This document shows, piece after piece, positions 8,343 to 16,200 of a stretch of DNA of 16,258 nucleotides. A program made the position numbers and the translations under genes. The DNA lies in NCBI GenBank assembly GCA_964544765.1, contig CAZJDM010000103.1, forward strand, positions 1-16,258, in the 5' to 3' direction. The DNA is from CAZJDM01 sp964544765 (GTDB taxonomy: Bacteria; Bdellovibrionota_B; Oligoflexia; CAYFLR01). The notes beneath the pieces are model-generated. The model made no database searches. It was not told the origin of the DNA and worked only from the letters and a program-made list of their open reading frames with translations. Every line of letters starts with the position of its first letter. Position 1 is the stretch's first letter.

Positions 8343-8396
8343 ACCTCCTTAGCAGTCGCACCAACGACTAGCTATTAGTCTTAACGTTTATAGCTA
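8343..8396 (-). other. Overlapping inverted repeats and orphan ribosome-site sequence in the leader before wzz
   Basis: On the minus strand, after the GT4 stop, an arm at 8396-8390 pairs with 8375-8369 (7 bp, TAGCTAT/ATAGCTA). The second arm is also part of a different hairpin: 8374-8365 pairs with 8358-8350 (9 bp with one bulged base, 6-base loop). AAGGAGGT follows directly at 8350-8343 with no start codon at a usable distance and no real ORF. The two hairpins cannot form together. There is no T run, so it is not a standard intrinsic terminator. Confidence 0.4.
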
Positions 8397-8421
8397 CCTT
8401 CCATCAACATCAAAATAAAGG

Positions 8422-9648
8422 CTAGGGTCCATAATGAGTATGACCATGAAGCTGAGAGAAAATTAAATCCCAAGTAGTTTTATATTGTGTATTTGAAAAT
8501 TTTTCTCGAAATCGTTTGATTGAGGCCATTTGCATTTTTTTCAGTGATTCTGGATTTTCAACTAGATTTATTATTAAATCAGCTATACTTTCAGGCGTTT
8601 CGTGAATCAATACATAAGCGCATGATTCATCCACAGTTGATGCTATCTCGCCTTGATTTGTAGTAAGAACGGCGCACCCTTGAGCCATAGCTTCTATCAA
8701 GACAATAGGTTGTGCTTCAGTGGAATATCTCGTTGGGAACACAAAAACATTTGACTGTTCAAATAGTTTTTGTTTTTCTTGCCCATATGCTCCTTTCACC
8801 CATATAATATTAACAAGACTGCTTTGATTTATATAGGCAATTTTATCTAAAACCCATTTTTCGTTATCTGGTACCCCTTTTATTTCTGTCTCAGCAGATT
8901 TCGTCAGCCTTCCACACAAAACAGTCTTAACCCTCTTGTTAGAAGATAGCTTATCAGAATTAGTGGTAGTCGCTTTAAAGCGTTCAGCCACAATCGATAT
9001 AGCCTTAAGATACGTTCGGTAACCTTTTGATGTAATTAAGTTGCTAAGATACAGTAATTTTATTTCAGAAGTCTGCATACTACTACTGTATTTGCTACTA
9101 CCGTGATTATAATTGTCATCCCCAAAATATTCCTCACAGGTATTATTTACCACTTTTACTTGGTCTGACTTAAACCCTAAAGCCAGCATACGCTTCTGTT
9201 GAACGGGACCAAGAATGGTAATAATTTTTACATGGGATAGCAGGTTTTTAAATAGGTAGGTGATTAGCGCGGTATCTCGCCAAAGAGTAAAATTGTGCCC
9301 ATGAAGTGAATAAACCATTTGGGCGGACGGCTTTATTAAATTTAAAAGATAAAGGGGCAATGCGTCTCGTAACAAACTAATATATGTTTGGCTAATGTTT
9401 GCATAAATTATTGGTTTCGGTTGGAGAGCTATTTTAAAAACAACAAACCAAACTTTCATAATTCTATACAAGTAGTTAAAAATATAGGAAAAATTAAACA
9501 TCTTATTTCTATCAAAACCTGGAAAGTGAGTTGTTTTAAACTGGAATTCATTTTTTAAACATTCTATTATTAATTTTGAAGCCATTTCTTGACCGGTTAG
9601 TTGAGGTAGATGGGGATAGAAAAAATAGATTGTTTTGCAATCTTTCAT
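8422..9648 (-). CDS. GT4 family glycosyltransferase (GT-B fold)
   Basis: Predicted cytoplasmic retaining glycosyltransferase of 408 residues. The N-terminal Rossmann half starts with IYFFYPHLPQLTGQEMAS (7-24) and contains YSLHGHNF (113-120). The C-terminal half begins at IKLLYLSNLITSKGY (196-210), and VFVFPTRYSTEAQPIVLIEAMAQG (301-324) carries the EX7E motif (E311, E319) that contacts the nucleotide-sugar diphosphate. The region 225-240 (TTTNSDKLSSNKR) looks like a variable loop. The ATG at 9648 has AGGGA seven bases upstream on its strand. It leads the minus-strand block but is separated from wzz by 160 bp with its own promoter candidate, so the two parts may be regulated separately. The added sugar is unknown. 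Confidence 0.86.
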   Translation of the reverse strand: MKDCKTIYFFYPHLPQLTGQEMASKLIIECLKNEFQFKTTHFPGFDRNKMFNFSYIFNYLYRIMKVWFVVFKIALQPKPIIYANISQTYISLLRDALPLYLLNLIKPSAQMVYSLHGHNFTLWRDTALITYLFKNLLSHVKIITILGPVQQKRMLALGFKSDQVKVVNNTCEEYFGDDNYNHGSSKYSSSMQTSEIKLLYLSNLITSKGYRTYLKAISIVAERFKATTTNSDKLSSNKRVKTVLCGRLTKSAETEIKGVPDNEKWVLDKIAYINQSSLVNIIWVKGAYGQEKQKLFEQSNVFVFPTRYSTEAQPIVLIEAMAQGCAVLTTNQGEIASTVDESCAYVLIHETPESIADLIINLVENPESLKKMQMASIKRFREKFSNTQYKTTWDLIFSQLHGHTHYGP

Positions 9649-9970
9649 GAAATTCCCTAATAATAAAGTATAACCTTACGCGAACAACAGTAACTCCAAA
9701 CTCTGTTTAAAACTATATTGACTGCGCCCTACTTACTTTTATACATTGTCTAACTATGGATGTGTTTCCAATATCCATACATCCCAACTTGATTTATTTT
9801 CTATTATATGTAAAGTGTTATTCGTTATTGAAGCATATAAAGAAGCACATATGAACAAAAATAAAACATACATTAAATATGTATAAGAATTTAAGAAATA
9901 AAAAAAGAATATAAAACGAGCATAAAACGAACATAAAAAGTACATAAAACGAGTGTAAAACGAGCATAAC
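9649..9970. promoter_or_regulatory. Divergent 322-bp AT-rich intergenic region between the Wzy-type and ABC-type blocks
   Basis: No convincing gene lies here; the long minus-strand reading frame across its right half is low-complexity and overlaps the real gene at 9971. It must hold the promoters for the GT4 gene (leftward) and the methyltransferase-wzm-wzt block (rightward). The best rightward candidate is TTGACT (9718-9723), 16 bases, TATACA (9740-9745), which would give a leader of about 220 bases. A leftward TATACT occurs at 9672-9667 with no good -35. An inverted repeat ATACAT-N5-ATGTAT lies at 9868-9884, and 11-bp tandem repeats fill 9910-9975. Confidence 0.5.
9718..9745 (+). promoter_or_regulatory. 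Candidate promoter of the ABC-transporter block
   Basis: TTGACT and TATACA with a 16-base spacer; five of six and four of six matches to the sigma70 consensus. The implied leader is long and includes the 9868-9884 inverted repeat and the 11-bp repeats. Confidence 0.3.
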
Positions 9971-9975
9971 ATGAG
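9910..9975. repeat. About six 11-bp tandem repeats (consensus CATAAAACGAG) ending over a start codon
   Basis: Units read from 9910: TATAAAACGAG, CATAAAACGAA, CATAAAAAGTA, CATAAAACGAG, TGTAAAACGAG, CATAACATGAG. The last unit supplies the ATG at 9971. The unit is close to one DNA helical turn and is not a multiple of three. Confidence 0.85.
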
Positions 9976-10606
9976 AACGAATATAAGAAACTTTTTAGAA
10001 GAAACTGCCAAACACTGCTCCTTAAAAGATCCTTTGGTCGAAATCGGTTCTTATACAGTTAAAGGGCAGGAAGAATTAGCTAACTTACGACCTATATTTC
10101 CTAACAATGAATATATCGGTACCGATATGCGAACTGGTCCTGGAGTGGACCGCATTGAAAATGTAGAGTATCTAAATTTTAAGGACAATTCCTTAGGTGG
10201 AATTATTTGTATTGACACCATCCAGTGTGTCCGAGATATTTGGAAAGCTAAATTAGAAATTAATAGAACCTTAGCTAAAGATGGGATCTTATTTATCGCG
10301 TCCGCTATGAACGCACCATACAATATTCAATATTTTTATAATTACTGGCGATTCACCCCCAAAGGCTTTGATGTATTAATGGAAGATTTTCCTCACCGTG
10401 TCATGTTTATGCAAGGAGGAGAAAATAATCCCCATACTATAATTGGAATAGCTTCAAAAACGGCAGAAGTCATAAGACCATTACAGGACTCTGCTTTTAT
10501 AAGTGCCGTACATAATCTTGAAAAAGAACCTTTCTATCCTTATGATGTAAACAATATTCATAAACAAATACTGGCCGAAAATATCAATAACGCTGGTAAT
10601 GTCTAA
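9971..10606 (+). CDS. Small SAM-dependent methyltransferase-like protein of the ABC-export block
   Basis: The 211-residue protein looks like a class I methyltransferase with a variant first motif. LVEIGSYTVKGQEELANLR (22-40) sits where the glycine-rich loop is expected, YIGTDMRTGPGVDRI (48-62) matches the acidic second strand with the GPGVD variation I associate with glycan-locus methyltransferases, and IICIDTIQCV (78-87) is the motif IV region. LAKDGILFIAS (101-111) corresponds to the usual LKPGG turn and strand. It may modify a sugar or the lipid-linked glycan, but the target is unknown and the loss of GxGxG makes activity less certain. No Shine-Dalgarno is visible, and the start lies within an 11-bp tandem repeat. 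Its stop overlaps the wzm start by 8 bases, which ties it to the exporter. Confidence 0.72.
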   Translation: MRTNIRNFLEETAKHCSLKDPLVEIGSYTVKGQEELANLRPIFPNNEYIGTDMRTGPGVDRIENVEYLNFKDNSLGGIICIDTIQCVRDIWKAKLEINRTLAKDGILFIASAMNAPYNIQYFYNYWRFTPKGFDVLMEDFPHRVMFMQGGENNPHTIIGIASKTAEVIRPLQDSAFISAVHNLEKEPFYPYDVNNIHKQILAENINNAGNV

Positions 10607-11420
10607 AAAAAATAAGTTTTTGCTTATGAAATGGTTCACTAATTTTTTTAAATCCTGGCAAGAAGTTTTCACCTACAGAGAAGTAGTAAGAAACTTTGTA
10701 ATTACCAACCTAAAAATGAGATATAAAAGGTCCTTTTTAGGTTTTATATGGACCCTTTTAAATCCATTAATGATGATGGCAGTCACCTCTGTTGTTTTTT
10801 CAATGTTATTTAGACACAATCTAAAAAATTTCGCCTTATATATTTTCTCTGGACTGGTTCCCTGGGGATTTATTAGCGCCGCAGCCATTAACGGTTCGCT
10901 TGCCATTGTTCATAATGAGGGATATATTAAAAAAATATACATACCTAAACTTGTGTTCCCGGTAAATGTCTTAACCACCGAAATGGTCAACACTCTTTTA
11001 GCCTTAATGTCTCTATTTTTATTGGGGTTTTTTCTACATTTAAAAATATCAATTGAAATTTTGTTATTACCTTATGCTTTTCTGACTCTATTTATCTTCA
11101 TATTGGGTTTGAGTTTAGTGTTATCCGTAATGATGGTTTATTTCCGTGATTTAAATCATATCGTTCAGATTTCATTTAACGCCTTTTTTTATTTATGCCC
11201 AATTATTTATCCAATTAATTTTATTCCACCTAAATATCAGCATTTTTTTGACTATAATCCTTTTAATTATTATATCACCATGTTTAGGGACGCTATTTAT
11301 TATAATCGCTGGTCCGAACCTAGAATACTGTACACCTCGGCTATTATTGCCCTAGTGTCACTTTTAATAGGTTATATTGTTTTTAAAAGAGGAGAAAAAC
11401 ACTTGGTGTACCGTTTATAA
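10599..11420 (+). CDS. wzm: Wzm-type ABC-2 polysaccharide exporter permease
   Basis: Predicted membrane subunit of the polysaccharide ABC transporter, pairing with the ATPase encoded 20 bp downstream. At 273 residues it has the family length, with about six hydrophobic helices. The N-terminal amphipathic part LKMRYKRSFLGFIWTLLNPL (37-56) is the standard Wzm entry motif. VYFRDLNHIVQISFNAFFYL (about 180-199), CPIIYP and YNPFNYYITMFRDAIYY are typical of the C-terminal half. The ATG at 10599 overlaps the previous stop. A second ATG at 10626 would drop nine residues and bypass the run of eight adenines (10605-10612) in codons 2-5. Both starts suit the family. No Shine-Dalgarno is evident, so translation is probably coupled. 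Confidence 0.92.
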   Translation: MSKKNKFLLMKWFTNFFKSWQEVFTYREVVRNFVITNLKMRYKRSFLGFIWTLLNPLMMMAVTSVVFSMLFRHNLKNFALYIFSGLVPWGFISAAAINGSLAIVHNEGYIKKIYIPKLVFPVNVLTTEMVNTLLALMSLFLLGFFLHLKISIEILLLPYAFLTLFIFILGLSLVLSVMMVYFRDLNHIVQISFNAFFYLCPIIYPINFIPPKYQHFFDYNPFNYYITMFRDAIYYNRWSEPRILYTSAIIALVSLLIGYIVFKRGEKHLVYRL

Positions 11421-11440
11421 CTTAAATATGAATAAATCCT

Positions 11441-12187
11441 ATGAGTTGTGAAATTTTTTTAGAAGATGTTAGTTTAATTTTTCGTATATACCATGACAAA
11501 GGTATGTCATTGAAGGAATTTGTCTTAAATAAGATAACCCGTAAAAAATTTCCTGACCCCTTTACCGAATTTAGCGCCTTGGATCACTTCAGCCTGCGAA
11601 TTAAAGAAGGAGAACGGCTAGGAATCATTGGATTAAACGGAGCTGGCAAAAGCACCTTATTAAAAACCATTTCGCAAATATATGAACCACATAAAGGTAA
11701 AGTAAAAGTTAAAGGAAGAATTGCTCCCCTGTTAGAAATAGGAGCTGGTTTTAATCCTGAATTTACCGGCAGAGAAAACATCTATCTAAACGGAGCAATG
11801 CTGGGTTTTAATAAAGAAAAAATGCAAGAAAAAGAAAAAGATATTATTGAATTTACTGATCTGGGTCATTTTATTGACATGCCGGTTAAGTATTATTCTA
11901 CAGGGATGCATTCTAGACTAGCTTTCACTATTGCCACTATGGTAGATCCTGAAATTCTGGTGATTGACGAGATATTTGCTGGCGGAGATGGCAAATTCAT
12001 TGCCAAGGGAACCGAGCGGATGAACAATTTAATTAATACTTCTAAGATTGTATTAATGGTTTCTCATAATTTGGACATAATAAGATCTATTTGCCAAAGA
12101 ACTATTATTATTGATAAAGGAAAACTGATTGCTGATGGTCACACGGAGGAGATTTTAGATTTGTATTATAAAAAAGTAATCAATTAA
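11441..12187 (+). CDS. wzt: Wzt-type ABC exporter ATPase without a C-terminal carbohydrate-binding domain
   Basis: Predicted nucleotide-binding subunit of the polysaccharide exporter, on the cytoplasmic face. Motifs are complete: Walker A GLNGAGKST (64-72), the Wzt-type variant Q-loop LLEIGAGF (97-104), signature YYSTGMHSRLAF (151-162), Walker B EILVIDE (171-177), the GGDGKF turn (181-186) and switch histidine H209. The N-terminal extension (about 1-45), with a long insertion before the first strand, is also typical. The protein ends at residue 248, just after the ATPase core. Wzt proteins that recognise a modified chain end, as in E. coli O9a, carry an extra C-terminal carbohydrate-binding domain that is absent here. 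It sits 20 bp after wzm and 7 bp before the epimerase gene. Confidence 0.92.
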   Translation: MSCEIFLEDVSLIFRIYHDKGMSLKEFVLNKITRKKFPDPFTEFSALDHFSLRIKEGERLGIIGLNGAGKSTLLKTISQIYEPHKGKVKVKGRIAPLLEIGAGFNPEFTGRENIYLNGAMLGFNKEKMQEKEKDIIEFTDLGHFIDMPVKYYSTGMHSRLAFTIATMVDPEILVIDEIFAGGDGKFIAKGTERMNNLINTSKIVLMVSHNLDIIRSICQRTIIIDKGKLIADGHTEEILDLYYKKVIN

Positions 12188-12194
12188 CAAATTT

Positions 12195-13166
12195 ATGACA
12201 ACGACAACAGATAACAATAACAAATGTCTAGTTATAGGTGGTAGTGGTTTTATTGGTTCTCATGTGGTACGTAGTTTAACTTCAAAAAATTATTTTGTCC
12301 GAGTATTTGATCGCAATAATGAATTATTCAAGAAAAATTTAGGTGATGTAGAAAACATTGAGTTAGTAATAGGAGATATAAGTAATTTTGATGACGTAAA
12401 AAAGGCCCTAAAAGGAATCCATCGTGTTGTTCACTCTGTTTATACAACTTTACCCTCTACTAGTATGAATAATTTATCTTATGATCTTGATTCCAACATC
12501 TCTCCGCTTATTAATTTATTAGAACTAATAAAGGAAAGTAAAACGGTAACTAAATTAGTTTATCTTTCTTCTGGTGGAACAGTGTATGGAAATCCTGTCA
12601 ATTTAGAACCTATTGCAGAAGATCACCCTACAAAACCTATATCTAGTTATGGTTTAACCAAACTTATCGCTGAACATTACATACGCCTTTGTCTAACCAA
12701 TAGTAATATTTGCGGATATGTTTTACGACCCTCTAACGCTTACGGTGAAAGCCAAGATATAAATAGACCTCAAGGTGCTGTGGTCCATTTTTTAAAAGCT
12801 CTGTTAAATGATTTACCAATTGATTTATATGGTGATGGAGGGATAATTAGAGACTACATTTATATTAAGGATTTAACCGAAGCGATTGTGCAATGTTTAT
12901 TAATACCAAACCATCAACCAGGAAAGATAAGTTCCTTTAATGTTGGAAGTGAAAAAGGTGTATCGTTATCTGAAATAATAAATACCATTGAGAATGTTAC
13001 GTCCCAAAAATTAACAATTAATCATAAGCCAAGTAGAGAATTTGATTGCATTTATAATGTATTAGATTGTACTAAAATCAAAAAAGAATTAAATTGGCAA
13101 ACTCAAGTAAGTTTACATGATGGAATTAAGGCAACTTGGAAATGGATGCAAAACAAAAATAATTGA
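12195..13166 (+). CDS. NAD-dependent nucleotide-sugar epimerase/dehydratase (extended SDR)
   Basis: Predicted cytoplasmic enzyme supplying an activated sugar for the glycan. The 323-residue protein has the extended-SDR landmarks in order: NAD-binding GGSGFIG (15-21), DR at 39-40 after the second strand (favouring NAD), the catalytic serine region YLSSGGTVYG (123-132), YGLTK (152-156) holding the Tyr and Lys of YxxxK, and RPSNAYGESQD (178-188) in the substrate-binding half. It resembles UDP-glucose 4-epimerase-like proteins, but related dehydratases and reductases share these motifs, so the product sugar is not assigned. It lies 7 bp after wzt, probably co-transcribed, with no Shine-Dalgarno in between. 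Its codon use looks somewhat more T/A-ending than the neighbouring wzt and the downstream gene (an impression, not a count). Confidence 0.85.
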   Translation: MTTTTDNNNKCLVIGGSGFIGSHVVRSLTSKNYFVRVFDRNNELFKKNLGDVENIELVIGDISNFDDVKKALKGIHRVVHSVYTTLPSTSMNNLSYDLDSNISPLINLLELIKESKTVTKLVYLSSGGTVYGNPVNLEPIAEDHPTKPISSYGLTKLIAEHYIRLCLTNSNICGYVLRPSNAYGESQDINRPQGAVVHFLKALLNDLPIDLYGDGGIIRDYIYIKDLTEAIVQCLLIPNHQPGKISSFNVGSEKGVSLSEIINTIENVTSQKLTINHKPSREFDCIYNVLDCTKIKKELNWQTQVSLHDGIKATWKWMQNKNN

Positions 13167-13204
13167 TAATAAATAATAAATAATAAATAAAATTCAATAA
13201 TAAA
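13167..13204. repeat. TAATAAA heptamer repeats between the epimerase and the large fusion gene
   Basis: Three perfect tandem TAATAAA units (13167-13187) start at the base after the epimerase stop, with a fourth copy at 13198-13204, three bases before the next ATG. They fill the 41-bp gap, put TAA stops in every frame and leave no Shine-Dalgarno. Confidence 0.8.
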
Positions 13205-13207
13205 ACT

Positions 13208-16200
13208 ATGATTTCACTACAAAATTTTAAAAACATCAAAGATTGTAAAAACCTATATACTCACCCGGACTGCCCCCCTATATCCTATAATGATGGAGAT
13301 ATTTCCGAAGATTATTTACTAGAGATTATAAAAAAGGCCAATGACGTCTCTACTACCTCCCTACAACTAAGACAAGCAATTAAAGACTGGGCCAGTGAAT
13401 ATCATTTATCTCCTGCTCGTTACAATCTTTTAAGACCCTTTAAATTTAATCCGGAACAAAAAATATTAGAACTGGGTTGTGGATGCGGAGCCATAACCAG
13501 ATATTTGGGAGAACAAGGACTCCAAGTCGAAGCAATTGAAGGTTCCGCTAGGAGAGCTAGGATTACCGCCAATAGGTGCCGAGATTTAGATAATGTTAAG
13601 GTCTTTAGCGCCAATTATAATGATGTAGACTTTCCGGCTAACACTTATGATTTCATAAGTCTCATCGGTGTTTTGGAATATGCCCCCTCATTCTATGGAG
13701 GGCAAGATTTAACATCGATTCAAGCCATGCAACAAATTTTAAAGTATTTACTTTTAAGCCTTAAACCCGATGGGCAATTTATCATTGCCATCGAAAATAA
13801 ATTGGGACTGAAATATTTAGCCGGCTGCACTGAAGATCATACCAATATAGAGTATGAGGGAATTTTTGATTATCCAAATAGTAATAAAAAAAATAAAAAT
13901 AATAAAATTGCAACTCTATCTCGCTATGAATTGAATAGTTTATTAAAATCATTGGGTGTATCTAATGTTGAATTCTATTATCCCTTTCCTGATTACAAAT
14001 TACCTTCCAGCATATTATCCAATGATTTTATTAATACCAATGGAGCCTCGGCCTTTATATATCCATCCAAGGATTATGTTAAAGAACGAAAATATCATTT
14101 CCCAGAAATCATAGTCGGTCAATCTCTAATTAAGGCTTCACTTCTTGCTGACTTTTCTAACTCCTTTTTAATCTTGGCCTCTAGAAAAGATCTTTTTCCA
14201 AACAACTTTGATTTTGTTCATTTCACCAGCCCCAATCGAAAAAATAGTTTTCAAATAAAAACCATTAAGCCTAAGTCCGAGCCAATCGTTAAAAGAAGTT
14301 TTTTATTTCCTTCCTCAACACAGACAAAAGAAGGCATTCTCAGTCAAAGGCTCTGTAACGAATCTTATTATGCTGGAGAATTGTTATCGGCTAAACTATT
14401 AAAAGCCGCCTTAAACCAAACTTCCTTACAAGGATTTTTTAATCTCTTAAAACAGTACTACCAATTTGTAAATACTTTTTGCCAAAAAGAACCTCAAAAT
14501 GCCGTTGATCTAATTTTTTCTAATACCATTGTTCAAGATGATGGATCATTAGTGGCTTTTGATCTTGAATGGGTAATTGAGAATAACGATTTTAATTTTA
14601 ATTTTAATAAAGATAATTTACCATCATTTTTATTATTTCGATCCATCATGTATTGGACCAATTTATACGCTCCATTTTTACCTCATATTAAGGACAATTT
14701 TAAGATCAATACGTTATACGACTTCTTAATTATAGTTTTTAAGGAAGTTGGTATATCAAAATATGATGAAGCAACCTTACGCAATTTCTCCCAATTCGAA
14801 GCTCAAATACAATTTCATGTAAACCAATATTGGGATCAATCTACCACCAAGATGGCTAATGATTTGTATCAATCATTAAATGATCTGTGGCCGACTAATG
14901 ACCTGCAAACAATAGTTGACAGATTAAATGATGAAAAACAAAAACAGCAAAAATATATTGAAGGACTGGAAAGCTCTGTAAAAGAACTAAAAGGTTATAA
15001 CCAAAACATAATAAAAGAAAAAGATATAGTCATTAATGGCTTAAAAGCGTCTATAAATGAGCTAGAAAATTATTCTCAGCAAATAATTCAAGACAAGAAC
15101 AGCATAATCCAAGGATTAGAAAGTTCCGTCAGCGAATATAAGAACTATAATGAACATCTTATAAAAAACATGCATATCAAAGATTGTACTATTCAGGATT
15201 TAAGTTATGACACGCAAAATCTAAAAGCAATTTTGGATTCAGTCTATGCCTCCAAAACGTACAAGTTAGCATCACTCATCAAAAAGACCATGCTCTCCCC
15301 CAAAACTATTACTAAGAGTGTTCTGGGTGATCAAGGTTTAGATCAACTAAAAATTCAAATAAGTAAAATAAAAAATAATACCTCTGTAAGTAAGTTAAAG
15401 AATAAAGATCATGTCCGTATTTTGGTATTAAATCCCTACTTTCCAACTCTAGGAGGTGGGGAAAAACATATGGGATATTTATGTAAATTTTTTGAAGATT
15501 ATTTTCCTAATGTGGAAATCCATATCCTGGTATATAATGTAAAGGACCTGAAAGTTCATTCACCTAATTTTCCTCAAATCTCTGATCTAAACGCCCGCTT
15601 CGGATTATCTTTAAAGAAAACATCATTACTTCCCTTCAAGGAAATTAGTCCTAAGGAAATAGCTGGTTTGTCTAAATCTTATGACTTATTCATAAACTTT
15701 ATGTTTTTAAGTAAACATATTGGTTTAGCCGGCAACAATATCTACATGTGTATGTTTCCTCCCAAACCATCTTCTTTTGATAGCAAGCAATTCAACAACT
15801 GGTTAGCTGATACTAATTTTAAAGCTAGTTATCACAAAGTAATATCCAACTCCCAGTTTACCAAAAACTGGTTCCAGAAATACTGGAAGAACAAAGAAGC
15901 AAAAGTTCTATATCCTCCTGTTTTCAGTGAAGTTGAGCTACCCTCTATGTACAAGGATAGTTCCAAAGAAAATATCATTCTTTCTGTCGGCCGTTTTTTT
16001 GTAGGAGATCATTCTAAAAAGCAAGATCTTTTAGTTGATTTTTTCCTTAAACATCAACAATTATTCAAAGGATGGGAACTGCATCTGGTAGGTGCCTTAG
16101 AGGAAGTTGAGATACACAAGACCTACGTGGAAAAAATTAAATCTAAAATAGCAGCCAAAGCAGATAAAGCTACTAAAGGAAATAAAGAAGGAGACAAAGG

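Noticed and set aside
8343..8350. Missed small gene starting after the AAGGAGGT in the wzz leader
   Set aside because: No start codon at a usable distance; the nearest TTG gives only four codons before a stop.
9851..9886. Leader peptide starting at ATG 9851
   Set aside because: Eleven codons, no ribosome site and no attenuation-type structure to support it.
9910..9975. CRISPR array or plasmid iterons
   Set aside because: Units are contiguous 11-mers with no spacers, so not CRISPR. No replication gene is nearby to support iterons.
9754..10011. 85-codon minus-strand reading frame across the divergent region
   Set aside because: It is a Phe/Tyr/Cys-rich low-complexity translation of the 11-bp repeats and AT-rich DNA, overlaps the start of the methyltransferase gene and has no family resemblance.
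10051..10906. Minus-strand frames opposite the small methyltransferase and wzm
   Set aside because: Antisense shadows; no plausible starts or motifs.
13420..13614. Minus-strand 64-codon frame
   Set aside because: Antisense of the methyltransferase part of the large fusion gene, which has clear motifs there.
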